From: Deinococcus marmoris
GTDB lineage: Bacteria > Deinococcota > Deinococci > Deinococcales > Deinococcaceae
Length of the DNA: 64,000 nucleotides
Assembly: GCF_001949125.1 (NCBI RefSeq)
Contig: NZ_MSTI01000020.1
Coordinates: 49,324 to 113,323 of the forward strand
Direction: 5' to 3'
Numbering within the stretch: the stretch's first letter is position 1; every line of letters begins with the position of its first letter. Positions 50,940 to 62,081 of this stretch are shown in pieces. A program made the position numbers and the translations under genes. The notes under the pieces were generated by a model, which worked only from the letters and a program-made list of their open reading frames with translations, was not told the origin of the DNA and made no database searches.

Positions 50940-51005
50940 CTCTTCATCCCCGCCTCCCCTAGCCCACATTCCCCCTTTCACCCCCACCTGTAGGAGAATT
51001 CAGAA

Positions 51006-52016
<1,011 letters not shown>

Positions 52017-52038
52017 GCGTCCAGTCCAGCCGTTCAAG

Positions 52039-52072
52039 GAAAGCTCTCTCCCAGGTGGAGGGGGCTTTCTTC
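52039..52072. terminator. terminator after ilvC
   Basis: Stem GAAAGCTCTCTCC / GGAGGGGGCTTTC with one mismatch, followed by TTCTTT. priA converges on it from the other side. Confidence 0.75.
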
Positions 52073-52146
52073 TTTGGGGCCTGCGCCGTGGCCTCCTCAC
52101 CATGCCGCCTTTGGGGCGTCTCTTTCCCGCAAGGGCGAAGGGTTTT

Positions 52147-54663
52147 CTACATCCCCCCCCGTGGGTTCACATCCACCCGCACCCTGGCCTTCCAAGTCTT
52201 GCTGTCCAGTACCTTCAAGAGTTCGGACAGGCGGGCGTCGTTGCGGGCGCGCAGGAACAGGTGATAGGGGTACACGCCGCGCAGGCGGGCCACGGGGCTG
52301 GGCGCGGGACCGAGAACCTCGTGTGTGGTGGCCCCGGCGGCGTACAGCGCCTCGGCCAGTTCTGTCGCTGCCGTCTGGGCACGCCTGGCCTCGCGGGCGG
52401 TGATTTCCACCTGGGCCAGCCGGGCGTGCGGCGGGTAGCCCAGCTCCTTGCGGGCGCGTTCCTCGGCTGCCGGGTAGGCCAGGGTGTCTCGCCCCTCGGC
52501 CAGTACCTTCAGCGCCGGGTGATCGGCCTGGAAGGTCTGCACCACCAGCAGCGGTGCGCGGGCGGGGTGCCATTCGGCCAGTTGCCGCAGCAGGCGGTGA
52601 TAGCGCTCGGAGGCCCGGAAGTCGGACACGTTCAGCCACGTATCGGCCAGCGTGATCGCCACCAGCGCCAGATTCGGCGGCGCGTCGTGCGACAGCAACA
52701 ACTGCGTGCCTACTATCACCCCCGGCTCTCCGTCATACAGCGGGGCCAGGGGGTCCTGACGGTCCTTGTCCATGCGGTAGACGGGCATTCCTGGCAGTAG
52801 CTTGCCCACCTCCTGCGCGATCCATTCGGTGCCGGGGCCACGGGCCTTCCACATCTGCTCGCCGCAGTTGTCGCAGCGGTCTGGCATGGATTCGTGATAG
52901 CCGCACTGGTGGCAGGTCATCTGGCGGGTGGCCTGATGAAAGCGCAGCGGCATGTCGCAGTTGCGGCACTGCGGGGTGTGTTCGCAGTTGGGACAGCGCA
53001 GCAGTGCCGAATAGCCGCGCCGGGGGGCCAGCAGAACGGCCTGCCGTCCGCGTTCCTGCCCCTGCCGCAGCAGCCGGGCCAGATCGTGGCTGATCGGGTA
53101 GCCCATGTCGCCCATGCCCAGATGCGCGCCGCTGAGGGGGCCGAGGGTGGGCTGCTCGGGGGGCGTGGCGTAATCCACGATATGCACGCGGGCGCGCGGC
53201 GGCGGCAGCACCGCGCCGGGCCACGGCACGCTCTCGGCGGCAGGGGTGGCTCCCAGGGCGGCCAGTGGAATGTCGTGCGCGGCGGCCACCCGCGCGGCGA
53301 TGTCCGGCACGAAGGCCCGCGAACCGGAGAGGAGCTTGTGGGCGTCGCTGCCCTCCTCCAGCACCACGATCAAGGCGAGGTCTTCCAGCGGCGCGGCCAG
53401 GGCGTGGGCGCTGCCGATGACCAGACGCGCCGCACCCTTGCGAACCAGCTCCCAGGTGTGGGCGCGCTGAATTTCATTAAGCTGCCCACTGAGCTGCACG
53501 GCGCGGGTTCCGGCGTGGGCGGCCAGCCCGGACAGCCCCTCCCAGGCGCGGCGCAGGGTGGCGTGATCGGGAGCGAGGACCAGCACACTCCGGCCCTGGC
53601 CCAGCAGCCGCAACACACGCGGCGCGAGGGTGCGGAAGCGCGAGGCCGCCCGCCCGCCATGCAAGCGCCACAGCGGGGCTTCGGGCAGGCGGTCTGGGGA
53701 ATCGTCATTCACTTCCAGAGTCACCGCCTCGGGCAGCATTGGCGGCGGCGCAAGCACCTGCACGGTGTCGGCCCAGCCACGCGCCAGCAGCGTTCCTGCG
53801 GCGGTGGGCGACAGCGGCACGCCGTCCGCGCTCGCACCACTGGCCCAGCCGCTCAGGGTGTCCTGCGGCCCCGCCTCGTCCAGCCACTTCCAGGCGGGCG
53901 GAGGCGGGGCCACTTCGGCCACATAATGCGCGCCACCTGCATTCAGGACGCCATTCACGACGCTACCACTGACTCCAGCGGCTTTGGCCCAGCCACTTAA
54001 GGTGTCGTGCGGGCCATAGTCGCTCAGCCAGGCGTGGGCGTGCGTCTGCCGGGGCGTCAGCGGGGCGGGAGCGGGGATCACGGCATGCAGAGCCGTCACG
54101 GCACGGGCAGCGGCAGGAACATCAATCAGTCGGCGGGCACGGATGACGGTTTTGGTGCGGGGGCGCAGATCAACGCGTTCTTCCAGCAGTCCCTGTTCGC
54201 GCACGGCGTCCAGCAGAGCAGGGTGAAACGCGCCCGCATCCGTCCACAGCGTCGTCGGAGCTTTGCGGGCAAAGGCACTCAGATCCGCCCCCTCCACCGC
54301 GCGAACCGTATGGATATAGTCCGCCGTCCAGCCCACGCCCAGCAAGTCTCCCCAGATCAGCCCGGCAGGAATGCGGGCGTCCTGCGCCCAGGCACACACG
54401 CCCGCCACCGTTTCAGGCGAAACCCAGGGGCAGGCCGGGGCGTCCAGCACATGCACGGCCTCGCGCAGACGGTACGCGCCGCGCGCCTCGGTCTCTCCCA
54501 CCACCAGTCCCACCACCAGTTCGCCGCGCCAGGGGATCAGCACCCGGCAACCCGTGGGGACCTCTCCCACCCAGCCGTGTGGAGCGCTGAAATCCTGCGC
54601 TGGGACGGGCAGATTGACCACCACCAGCCACGGTTGCGGGATGGGAGCGGCGGAGGCAGTCAC
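52147..54663 (-). CDS. priA: primosomal protein N', helicase-dead PriA
   Basis: Replication-restart protein of 838 aa. The 3'-binding domain (LVVVNLPVPAQDFSAP onward), a winged-helix region and the zinc site (CPNCEHTPQCRNCDMPLRFHQATRQMTCHQCGYH with a final CDNCGE) are intact. The helicase motifs are not: where Walker A GxGKT belongs the sequence is LHGGRAASRFRTL, and DEEH is replaced by LEEGSD. This matches the D. radiodurans PriA described as a pseudohelicase. The GTG at 54663 has TAGCCT seven bases upstream and is preferred; an ATG at 54690 extends it by nine residues. Confidence 0.93.
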   Translation of the reverse strand: MTASAAPIPQPWLVVVNLPVPAQDFSAPHGWVGEVPTGCRVLIPWRGELVVGLVVGETEARGAYRLREAVHVLDAPACPWVSPETVAGVCAWAQDARIPAGLIWGDLLGVGWTADYIHTVRAVEGADLSAFARKAPTTLWTDAGAFHPALLDAVREQGLLEERVDLRPRTKTVIRARRLIDVPAAARAVTALHAVIPAPAPLTPRQTHAHAWLSDYGPHDTLSGWAKAAGVSGSVVNGVLNAGGAHYVAEVAPPPPAWKWLDEAGPQDTLSGWASGASADGVPLSPTAAGTLLARGWADTVQVLAPPPMLPEAVTLEVNDDSPDRLPEAPLWRLHGGRAASRFRTLAPRVLRLLGQGRSVLVLAPDHATLRRAWEGLSGLAAHAGTRAVQLSGQLNEIQRAHTWELVRKGAARLVIGSAHALAAPLEDLALIVVLEEGSDAHKLLSGSRAFVPDIAARVAAAHDIPLAALGATPAAESVPWPGAVLPPPRARVHIVDYATPPEQPTLGPLSGAHLGMGDMGYPISHDLARLLRQGQERGRQAVLLAPRRGYSALLRCPNCEHTPQCRNCDMPLRFHQATRQMTCHQCGYHESMPDRCDNCGEQMWKARGPGTEWIAQEVGKLLPGMPVYRMDKDRQDPLAPLYDGEPGVIVGTQLLLSHDAPPNLALVAITLADTWLNVSDFRASERYHRLLRQLAEWHPARAPLLVVQTFQADHPALKVLAEGRDTLAYPAAEERARKELGYPPHARLAQVEITAREARRAQTAATELAEALYAAGATTHEVLGPAPSPVARLRGVYPYHLFLRARNDARLSELLKVLDSKTWKARVRVDVNPRGGM

Positions 54664-54715
54664 ATCCCGCAGGCTAGCGCGGCGTGGCATTGGGCAAGAG
54701 TGAGCGAGTGGACTG

Positions 54716-54888
54716 ATACGGACTCCGATTAGAGGGTGTTGAAAACACCCGTAATCCGAGCGGGAGGAGCAGCGTCCTCATGGGCGTCTGTTCGCGACGA
54801 TAGCGAGAAGAAGAGAAACGGGTGCCGGACGTGGAGTGTAGGAATCGGCGCTGTCCCGATTTCTACACGAAACAAACGGAGTTCGTAT
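54716..54888. mobile_element. MITE, copy 2 (173 bp)
   Basis: Ends ATACGGACTCCGATTAGAGG and (other end) GAAACAAACGGAGTTCGTAT. Near-identical to the reverse complement of 36211-36345 apart from a 38-base insert at about 54763-54800 containing a GAGGA..TCCTC stem. No transposase. It lies just upstream of priA and ahead of a small basic gene. Confidence 0.8.
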
Positions 54889-54952
54889 GACAGCCCAGGC
54901 TCCAGCATTGCGTTCTCAGCAACTCTGGGCACGGACATGGCGTAATGGAAGC

Positions 54953-55183
54953 GTGAAATCCCCGCGCACCCGCACCGTCAAGAGCACCCCAAAACAAGGC
55001 TCCGGCCTGGGCAAACTGCTGGTCTACGCGCCCATCGCCCTGGAACTCCTGAGCCTGATCCGCCGCAGCCAGAGCAAGAAGCGTGGCAAGTACGTCAAGG
55101 CACGCAAACGGGACCGCGCGCTGGATTTCCTGCTGGGTCAGGCACAGCGCACGGTAGGGGGTGGGAAACGGGGGCGACGCTGA
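54953..55183 (+). CDS. small basic hypothetical protein
   Basis: 76 aa, very basic (RTRTVKSTPKQGSG, RRSQSKKRGKYVKARKRDR) with one hydrophobic stretch LGKLLVYAPIALELLSLI in the middle, possibly a membrane-surface helix. Family not recognised. The GTG at 54953 is chosen because the longer ATG frame at 54887 begins inside the MITE. Whether it is expressed is uncertain. Confidence 0.5.
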   Translation: MKSPRTRTVKSTPKQGSGLGKLLVYAPIALELLSLIRRSQSKKRGKYVKARKRDRALDFLLGQAQRTVGGGKRGRR

Positions 55184-55272
55184 GACCAGAAGTGAGATTC
55201 ATTGCCCTGACCCAGCAGGAAGGGAGGAAAGCTTACGCCCCTCCCCCCCCTCTTGTAGATAGAACGTGCCTC

Positions 55273-55731
55273 CTACAGCACCCGGAATGCCAGAAACCCC
55301 GCCCCGATCCCCAGCAGAATGCCCATCAGCACCTCCAGATAGGTGTGGCCCAGCAGCACCCGCACGGGCAGCGGCGCGAAGCCCGCGCGGACCACGTCCC
55401 TCAGTTCGCTGATCAGCTCATTGAGAAGCGCGCCCTGCTGGCCGCTGGCGTGGCGAACCCCGGTGGCGTCATACATGACGATCAGGGCGAAAACGGAGCT
55501 GATGGCGAAGGTCGCGCTGCCCACGCCTTCAGACAGCCCGACGCCAGTGGTCAGGGCCGCCACCATCGCGCTGTGGCTGCTGGGCATCCCGCCCGTTTCC
55601 ATGAAGGCGGTGGGCCGCCAGCGCCGCGTGATCAGCAGGATCAGGAAGACCTTGACCAGTTGGGCCGCCGTGGAAGCCAGAATGGCGGTCCACAGCCAGC
55701 GGTTGCTCAGCAGCTCAGCGAACGAGTTCAC
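55273..55731 (-). CDS. divergent PAP2 / DUF212 membrane protein
   Basis: 152 aa integral membrane protein of the DUF212 family, distant relatives of PAP2 phosphatases. The signature METGGMPSSHSAMVAALTTGVGLSEG (residues about 44-69) carries the SSHS phosphatase motif, and VLLGHTYLEVLMGILLGIGAG ends the protein with the HT-E pair. The start (GTG 55731 or TTG 55737) overlaps the end of folD, so it is the last gene of the asp23-nusB-folD operon. Probable lipid phosphate substrate (inference). Confidence 0.83.
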   Translation of the reverse strand: MNSFAELLSNRWLWTAILASTAAQLVKVFLILLITRRWRPTAFMETGGMPSSHSAMVAALTTGVGLSEGVGSATFAISSVFALIVMYDATGVRHASGQQGALLNELISELRDVVRAGFAPLPVRVLLGHTYLEVLMGILLGIGAGFLAFRVL

Positions 55732-56650
55732 CGGCAACCCCCAGATCAGTTTGTACAGCGTCAGTTGGTGCGGCGTCAGTCTGTGCAGAATCAGAATAGG
55801 CAGCGTGTTGCAGTTCGGCGGCCCGCACGGTGTTGGCCAGCAACTGCGCCACCGTCATGGGACCGACACCGCCAGGCACCAGGGTCAGCGCCCCGGCCAC
55901 CGCCGCCACGTCCGGGTGAACGTCGCCCACCAGATGTCCCTTTCCCTCCGCATTCAGCACGCGGTTGATGCCCACGTCGATCACAGTTGCGCCGGGCTTG
56001 ACCATCTCCGGCGTGATCAGGTCCGGGCGTCCGGCGGCGGCGATCAGGATGTCGGCCTCGCGGGTCACGGCCCCCAGATCGCGGGTGCGGCTGTGGGCCA
56101 CGGTGACGGTGGCATCGGCGTTCAGCAGCAGAGCGGCCAGGGGGCGGCCCACCAGATGGCTGCGGCCCACGATCACGGCCCGCGCGCCCGCCACCGGAAT
56201 CCCGTAATGCTCCAGAAGGTACATGATCCCGGCGGGCGTGCAGGGCGTCAGCGCCGGGCGGCCCGCCCACAGCTCGCCCACATTGAGGGGATGAAAGCCG
56301 TCCACGTCCTTGCGCGGATCGATGGCGTGCAGCACGGCGGCCTCGGCAATCTGCGGGGGCAGCGGCAACTGGACCAGAATGCCGTTCACGTCGTCGTCGC
56401 GGTTGAGGGTGTCGATCAGGGCCAGCAATTGGGCCTGGGAGGTGGTTTCGGGCAGGGCGTGGACGGTACTCCGCAGCCCTACCTCGCCCGCCTTGCGCGA
56501 TTTGCCGCGCACGTAGCTGGCGCTGGCGGGATCGTCCCCCACGCGCACGATGACCAGATTGGGCGGGGTGGGCAGCCGGGAGGCCCGCGCTGCCGCGTCC
56601 GCCAGCAGCGCCGCCGCGACGGGAGGCCCCGCCAGCACCCGTGCGCTCAT
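55715..56650 (-). CDS. folD: methylenetetrahydrofolate dehydrogenase/cyclohydrolase
   Basis: Bifunctional one-carbon enzyme of 311 aa. Tyr46/Lys50 in SASYVRGK form the cyclohydrolase site; [11 protein letters not shown] and the NADP loop [18 protein letters not shown] are intact, as is the PGGVGPMT C-terminal motif. The last 30 residues hold a degenerate repeat ([12 protein letters not shown]) not usual in the family. The ATG overlaps the nusB stop by 4 bases. Confidence 0.95.
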   Translation of the reverse strand: MSARVLAGPPVAAALLADAAARASRLPTPPNLVIVRVGDDPASASYVRGKSRKAGEVGLRSTVHALPETTSQAQLLALIDTLNRDDDVNGILVQLPLPPQIAEAAVLHAIDPRKDVDGFHPLNVGELWAGRPALTPCTPAGIMYLLEHYGIPVAGARAVIVGRSHLVGRPLAALLLNADATVTVAHSRTRDLGAVTREADILIAAAGRPDLITPEMVKPGATVIDVGINRVLNAEGKGHLVGDVHPDVAAVAGALTLVPGGVGPMTVAQLLANTVRAAELQHAAYSDSAQTDAAPTDAVQTDLGVAGELVR

Positions 56651-57210
56651 TCGCGCTCCTCTGACCCGCGTTCCTCCACTTCCGCTGGGCGCTGTTCGTC
56701 CAGCTCCTGCTCATCCATTTGCGGCACGGCGGGGGCGGTTTTCATGCTGCGGCTGAGGCCCGCCAGGACGCCGTTGACAAACTTGCCGGAATCGTCTCCG
56801 CCGAACTTGCGCGCAATACGTACGGCACTCTCGATCACCGGGGGATGAGGCTCGCCGGTATAGCCCATCTCGAAGGTAGCCAGCCGCAGCACATTCAGAT
56901 CCGTCTGGGCCATCTGCCCGAAGCTCCAGCCGCGAATCGTGCGGTGCAGCGTCTCGTCGATGGCCGCGCGGTGCGTCTGGAGGCCGTCCACCAGCTCACG
57001 GGCAAAGATCAGGGCCTCCTCGTTCAGGCGGGGAAAGGTGTCGTCGCCCTCGCGCATCTGGCCCTCGGCGCGGGTAAAGACGGTTTCCAGCGGTAGATCG
57101 CCCCGGTCCGCCTCGAACAGGGCGCGGAAGGCGAACTCGCGGGCGGCGCGGCGCGTGCCCACCGGCTGGGCGGCCCTGTCCTGGGCAGAACGGTCGCGGC
57201 GGCGGGTCAA
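56647..57210 (-). CDS. nusB: transcription antitermination factor NusB
   Basis: 187 aa, longer than the usual 130-150 because of an N-terminal basic tail and an acidic C-terminal tail rich in Glu. The core is [26 protein letters not shown] and [53 protein letters not shown]. It acts in rRNA antitermination with NusE. The start is probably a TTG at 57210 that overlaps the upstream stop (TTGA); the frame runs on to 57246. Confidence 0.92.
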   Translation of the reverse strand: MTRRRDRSAQDRAAQPVGTRRAAREFAFRALFEADRGDLPLETVFTRAEGQMREGDDTFPRLNEEALIFARELVDGLQTHRAAIDETLHRTIRGWSFGQMAQTDLNVLRLATFEMGYTGEPHPPVIESAVRIARKFGGDDSGKFVNGVLAGLSRSMKTAPAVPQMDEQELDEQRPAEVEERGSEERE

Positions 57211-57614
57211 GACTGGCCCTTGAGCGCTGGCGCGGGGGGCACGCACACGCCCTGCACGGTCACGTTCACGGCGCTGACCTTCAGGCCGGTCATGAGTTCG
57301 ATGTTCTCGCCCACCGCGCGCTGCACCTGACGCGACACGTTCACCAGATTCTGGCCGAAATCCACGTTCAGGCCCACGTCCACGCTGACGCTGCCGCCGT
57401 CACGGGTCACGCGCAGGGCGCGGGGTTTGCGTGCGCCGGTCTGATTACGCAGCACCTCACCCACGTTCAGGGGAGTGGGCGCGACTTCGGTGCCGTCGAT
57501 CCCGGTGATGGTGGTGGCGGCGATGTCCATCAGGACGCTCTTGCTGATCTCGACTTCGGGATGCGCCTCGCCGGGTTGCGGCGTTTTTATTTGCTTTGCA
57601 GGTTTGCTTGCCAT
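57207..57614 (-). CDS. Asp23/Gls24 family envelope stress protein
   Basis: 135 aa. The family core [27 protein letters not shown] leads into [47 protein letters not shown]. In Gram-positive bacteria these proteins are membrane-associated and alkaline-stress related; here it starts the operon asp23-nusB-folD-DUF212. GGAGG lies about nine bases before the ATG. Confidence 0.88.
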   Translation of the reverse strand: MASKPAKQIKTPQPGEAHPEVEISKSVLMDIAATTITGIDGTEVAPTPLNVGEVLRNQTGARKPRALRVTRDGGSVSVDVGLNVDFGQNLVNVSRQVQRAVGENIELMTGLKVSAVNVTVQGVCVPPAPALKGQS

Positions 57615-57730
57615 TGTGAATCGTGCCTCCGCGCGCGGGCCGAGTGGTGCGCCGCGCCAGTGGGGAACAGTTTAGAGGCTGGGGCGGGGATGTGGAGTGG
57701 GGCAGGCTGAGGAGGAGGAGGAAACCCCGT

Positions 57731-59767
57731 TTACCCCACCCCCTTCTCTGCCAACAATTCCGCCAGCCCGGCCTCGTCCAGCACAGGCACTTCCAGCTCC
57801 TGCGCGCGGGTCAGCTTGCTTCCGGCATCCTCCCCGGCGATCAGGTACGAGGTCTTTCCGGTCACGCTGCCGGTCACGCGGCCACCAGCGGCTTCCAGCT
57901 CGGCCTTGATGGCGTCGCGTGGGCGGCCCAGGCTACCGGTGATGACGAAATTCAGGCCCTTCAGTTGCTCTCCGCGCCGGACTTCCTCTTCCTGCGGGTT
58001 GACGCCAGCGGCTTTCAGCTTGTTCAGCAGATTGACGTAACTTTCTTCTTTAAGCGCCACTGCAACGCTCGCACCGATCACCTTGCCCAGCCCCGGCACG
58101 GCCTCGATTTCTTCCGGCGTGGCGGCCATCAGCGCGTCCAGCGTGCCGAAGGCGTTTGCCAGCGCCTGGGCATTGCGTTCGCCCACATGGTCCAGGCCCA
58201 GCGCGTTGACCAGCCGCCACAGCGGGCGGGTCTTGCTGGCCTCCAGCTCGGCCAGCACGTTCTGGGCCTTCTTCTCGCCGCCGCGTTCCAGCCCGGCCAG
58301 GGTCTCGGCACTCAGAGCGTACAGGTCTGCCGCATCGTGGATCAGCCCCAGCGTCAGCAGTTGCGCGATCAGCTTGCCGCCCACGCCCGCAATATCCATC
58401 GCGCCGCGCGAGACGAAATACTCCACCAGGCGGAAAGTCTGCGCGGGGCAGACCGGGTTGACGCAGTAGGTGTTGGCATCTTCCTCGGCGCGCACCACAG
58501 GCTCGCCGCACTCGGGGCAGACCGTGGGAAAGACGAAGGGCTGGGCATCTGCCGGGCGCTTGTCCGTCAGCACGCGCATGATCTGCGGAATCACGCCGCC
58601 GGATTTGCGGACCACCACCGTGTCGCCGATATGCAGGTCCAGATCGCGCACGAAATCCTGGTTGTGCAGCGTGGCCTTGCTGACCGTGCTGCCCTCGATC
58701 AGTCGGGGCGACAGGTGCGCCAGCGGCGTCAGCTTGCCGGTGCGGCCCACGTTCACGCTGATGCTTTCCAGAATGGTCTCGACTTCCTCCACCGGGAATT
58801 TGTAGGCGATCGCCCAACGCGGGGCGCGGCTGGTGAATCCGGCCTCTTCCTGAAGGCGCAGGGAATCGAGTTTGAACACCGTGCCGTCGGCGTCGAACTC
58901 GAAGTCCTGGCGCTGGGCGGTCATGCGGGCGTGGTAGTCGGCGGCGGCGTCGATGCCGATCACCTGCTCGCTGTAGGTGCTGATGGAAAAGCCCTGGGCC
59001 GCCAGCCACGCCAGCACCTCGCCCTGGGTGGTTGCGGGCACGCCGTCACGCTTGCCCAGCGCGTAGAAGATCGCCTTGAGGTTGCGGGTGCGCGTGACCT
59101 CCGGGTCTTTCTGGCGCAGCGCTCCTGCCGCGCCGTTGCGGGGGTTCTTGAGCAGCGGCGTGCCCAGTTCCTCGGCCTGCGCGTTGTAAGCGGCGAAATC
59201 GGCACGGCCCATATAGACCTCGCCCCGCACCTCCAACTCGCCGCTCAATCCTTTCAATGAAGTGGGGATGCCCGGCACCGTCGCCACCTGCGCGGTCACG
59301 ATCTCGCCCGTCCTGCCGTTGCCGCGTGTGGCCGCCCACTGCAACTGTCCGTCCCGGTAATAGAGATTGACGCTCAGGCCATCGATCTTCAGCTCGCCAG
59401 TCAGGACAAATTCGTCGTGTTCGGGAGGCAGATTCAGGGAGCGGGCCAGCTTCTCGCGCCACTCGCCCAGCTCGGCGTCGTCGAAGACGTTGTCCAGGCT
59501 GGTCATGGGTGTGGGATGGTTCACGGGCTGAAAAGCCGTGCTGGGTGCGCCGCCCACCGCCTGCGCGGGACTGACTGCCGCGTCCGCCTCTGCCGCCGCA
59601 CGCTCGGCCCATTCGGGATTCCCGGCTTCCAGCACCCGCAGCCGCTTGACCAGCGCGTCGTACTCATTATCGGGAATGGTGGGTGCGTCCTGCTCGTGGT
59701 AGGCGCGGTTGTGAAGGGCGATCTGGGCGCTCAGCGTCAGATAGTCGGCGAACTCGGCCTGATCCAT
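57731..59767 (-). CDS. ligA: NAD-dependent DNA ligase
   Basis: Seals nicks in replication and repair. The 678 aa protein has the Ia domain ([17 protein letters not shown]), nucleotidyl Lys127 in GELKIDG, the zinc finger (CPECGEPV, then [10 protein letters not shown]), helix-hairpin-helix region and a BRCT domain ([30 protein letters not shown]). TACGCT six bases before the ATG and the overlapping GGAGGC suggest a very short or absent leader. Monocistronic. Confidence 0.97.
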   Translation of the reverse strand: MDQAEFADYLTLSAQIALHNRAYHEQDAPTIPDNEYDALVKRLRVLEAGNPEWAERAAAEADAAVSPAQAVGGAPSTAFQPVNHPTPMTSLDNVFDDAELGEWREKLARSLNLPPEHDEFVLTGELKIDGLSVNLYYRDGQLQWAATRGNGRTGEIVTAQVATVPGIPTSLKGLSGELEVRGEVYMGRADFAAYNAQAEELGTPLLKNPRNGAAGALRQKDPEVTRTRNLKAIFYALGKRDGVPATTQGEVLAWLAAQGFSISTYSEQVIGIDAAADYHARMTAQRQDFEFDADGTVFKLDSLRLQEEAGFTSRAPRWAIAYKFPVEEVETILESISVNVGRTGKLTPLAHLSPRLIEGSTVSKATLHNQDFVRDLDLHIGDTVVVRKSGGVIPQIMRVLTDKRPADAQPFVFPTVCPECGEPVVRAEEDANTYCVNPVCPAQTFRLVEYFVSRGAMDIAGVGGKLIAQLLTLGLIHDAADLYALSAETLAGLERGGEKKAQNVLAELEASKTRPLWRLVNALGLDHVGERNAQALANAFGTLDALMAATPEEIEAVPGLGKVIGASVAVALKEESYVNLLNKLKAAGVNPQEEEVRRGEQLKGLNFVITGSLGRPRDAIKAELEAAGGRVTGSVTGKTSYLIAGEDAGSKLTRAQELEVPVLDEAGLAELLAEKGVG

Positions 59768-60022
59768 GCCTCCAGCGTAGCACCCACACCCGGTTCGGCT
59801 GGAGGCGGAAAAGCGCCCCTGTGCGTCGCCCTGCGCTCTGCGCCCACCCCCCCTGTTTTCTTACCCCCATCAGATGAACGTCACCCGGATGTGATCAGAT
59901 CGTGTCGCAGTTTTCGTATACTGTGTTCAAGCAAACCACATGCCCGATGTCTAGGCACTTGCCTGAAGCGGGCACTTGACTGGGCACCTATATGGGCACA
60001 GCCCCAAACTGGAGGATTCACC
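59768..60022 (+). promoter_or_regulatory. upstream region of the BMP-type gene
   Basis: 255 bases between divergent ligA and the binding protein gene. TATACT at 59917-59922 is a good -10 box about 100 bases before the start codon; no strong -35 lies at the right spacing. The stretch 59940-60000 repeats the motif GGGCAC three times. Confidence 0.45.
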
Positions 60023-61132
<1,110 letters not shown>

Positions 61133-61152
61133 GCCTCAACTCTCTCACTGGA

Positions 61153-61184
61153 GGGCGGTCCCGCGCGGGCCGCCTTCTTTTTTT
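61153..61184 (+). terminator. terminator of the BMP-type gene
   Basis: Stem GGCGGTCCCG / CGGGCCGCC (one bulge) followed by TTCTTTTTTT. Confidence 0.85.
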
Positions 61185-61243
61185 ACCTGCTGCTTTTACC
61201 TTCCGTTTTGCCATGCGCTGGACCCCTGGCCTATGCTGAGGCC

Positions 61244-62077
61244 ATGCCAGACCGCTCCCAGCTTCTGCGCGATCAACTGCTGATCGTCACGCCACACCCG
61301 TCCGGGCAGCTTCCGGCACACGTCCTGCGTCAGATGCTGGGCGACGATCTGTTCGATACGCCCAAGCGCAAGGCATTCCTGCGGCGCATCTTTCTGGACG
61401 GCGACGCCTACACGGACCTGCTGTACTCGCTGCCCGGCGCGCGGCACGTTCAGGCCCCCTGGAGCCGCTTCGCCGTGGACCTCAACCGGGACCGGGATGA
61501 CCGTGTGGACAACGGCGTGATCAAGGCCACCGACTTTGACCGTCAGCCGCTGTACCCGCCCGACACGCAGATTTCGGAGAATGAGCGCGAGGAACGGCTG
61601 CGGCGCATCTGGGACACCTTCGACGATGCTGTGGGCGCGGAGTTGCCCGGCGCGCGGCTGATGATCGTGGGCCACAGCATGGCCTCACACGGCCCCAAAC
61701 TGGGAGAGGACACGGGCACGCCCCGCCCCGCCATCTGCCTGATGCCCGGCACAGATGACGCGCCCACCTTTCCCCGCCAGCAGTGGGACGCCCTGAAAAG
61801 CGCCGCCGAGAACGCCTTCGCGGACGTGATCGCCGCCAGTCCGTTCACGCGGGTCACGCTGGGCGAGCCGTGGAGTGTGGACACCCTGAGCCACAACCAC
61901 AGCCAGCGCAGCGGCATTCCCGCCTTCGGGATCGAGTTCAACGCGGGTCTGCACCTGAAAAACGGACAGCCCGTGGACGCCGCCATGCGCCAGATGAACG
62001 CGGCGTTCGCGGTGTTCGCGGATGCGGCGCTGGAACTGGTGAACGGAAGTCGTCCCACCTCCCCGATTCAGGAGTGA
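61244..62077 (+). CDS. N-formylglutamate amidohydrolase-like protein
   Basis: 277 aa hydrolase of the FGase family. Family traits: LLIVTPHPSGQLPAHVL near the N-terminus, SRFAVDLNRDRDD, MIVGHSMASHGP and the FGIEFNAGLHLKNGQPV C-terminal region with His ligands (HNHSQRSG). It probably cleaves N-acyl amino acids; the histidine-utilisation genes usual for the true enzyme are absent, so the substrate is open. The promoter TTGCCA (61208-61213), N18, TATGCT (61232-61237) ends six bases before the ATG, a clear leaderless start. The next gene follows after 4 bases. Confidence 0.8.
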   Translation: MPDRSQLLRDQLLIVTPHPSGQLPAHVLRQMLGDDLFDTPKRKAFLRRIFLDGDAYTDLLYSLPGARHVQAPWSRFAVDLNRDRDDRVDNGVIKATDFDRQPLYPPDTQISENEREERLRRIWDTFDDAVGAELPGARLMIVGHSMASHGPKLGEDTGTPRPAICLMPGTDDAPTFPRQQWDALKSAAENAFADVIAASPFTRVTLGEPWSVDTLSHNHSQRSGIPAFGIEFNAGLHLKNGQPVDAAMRQMNAAFAVFADAALELVNGSRPTSPIQE

Positions 62078-62081
62078 TCCC

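Noticed and set aside
54729..54938. A 69-residue minus-strand ORF within MITE copy 2
   Set aside because: Its translation recurs in the other MITE copy only because the DNA repeats; there is no start signal and it changes with the 38-base insert.
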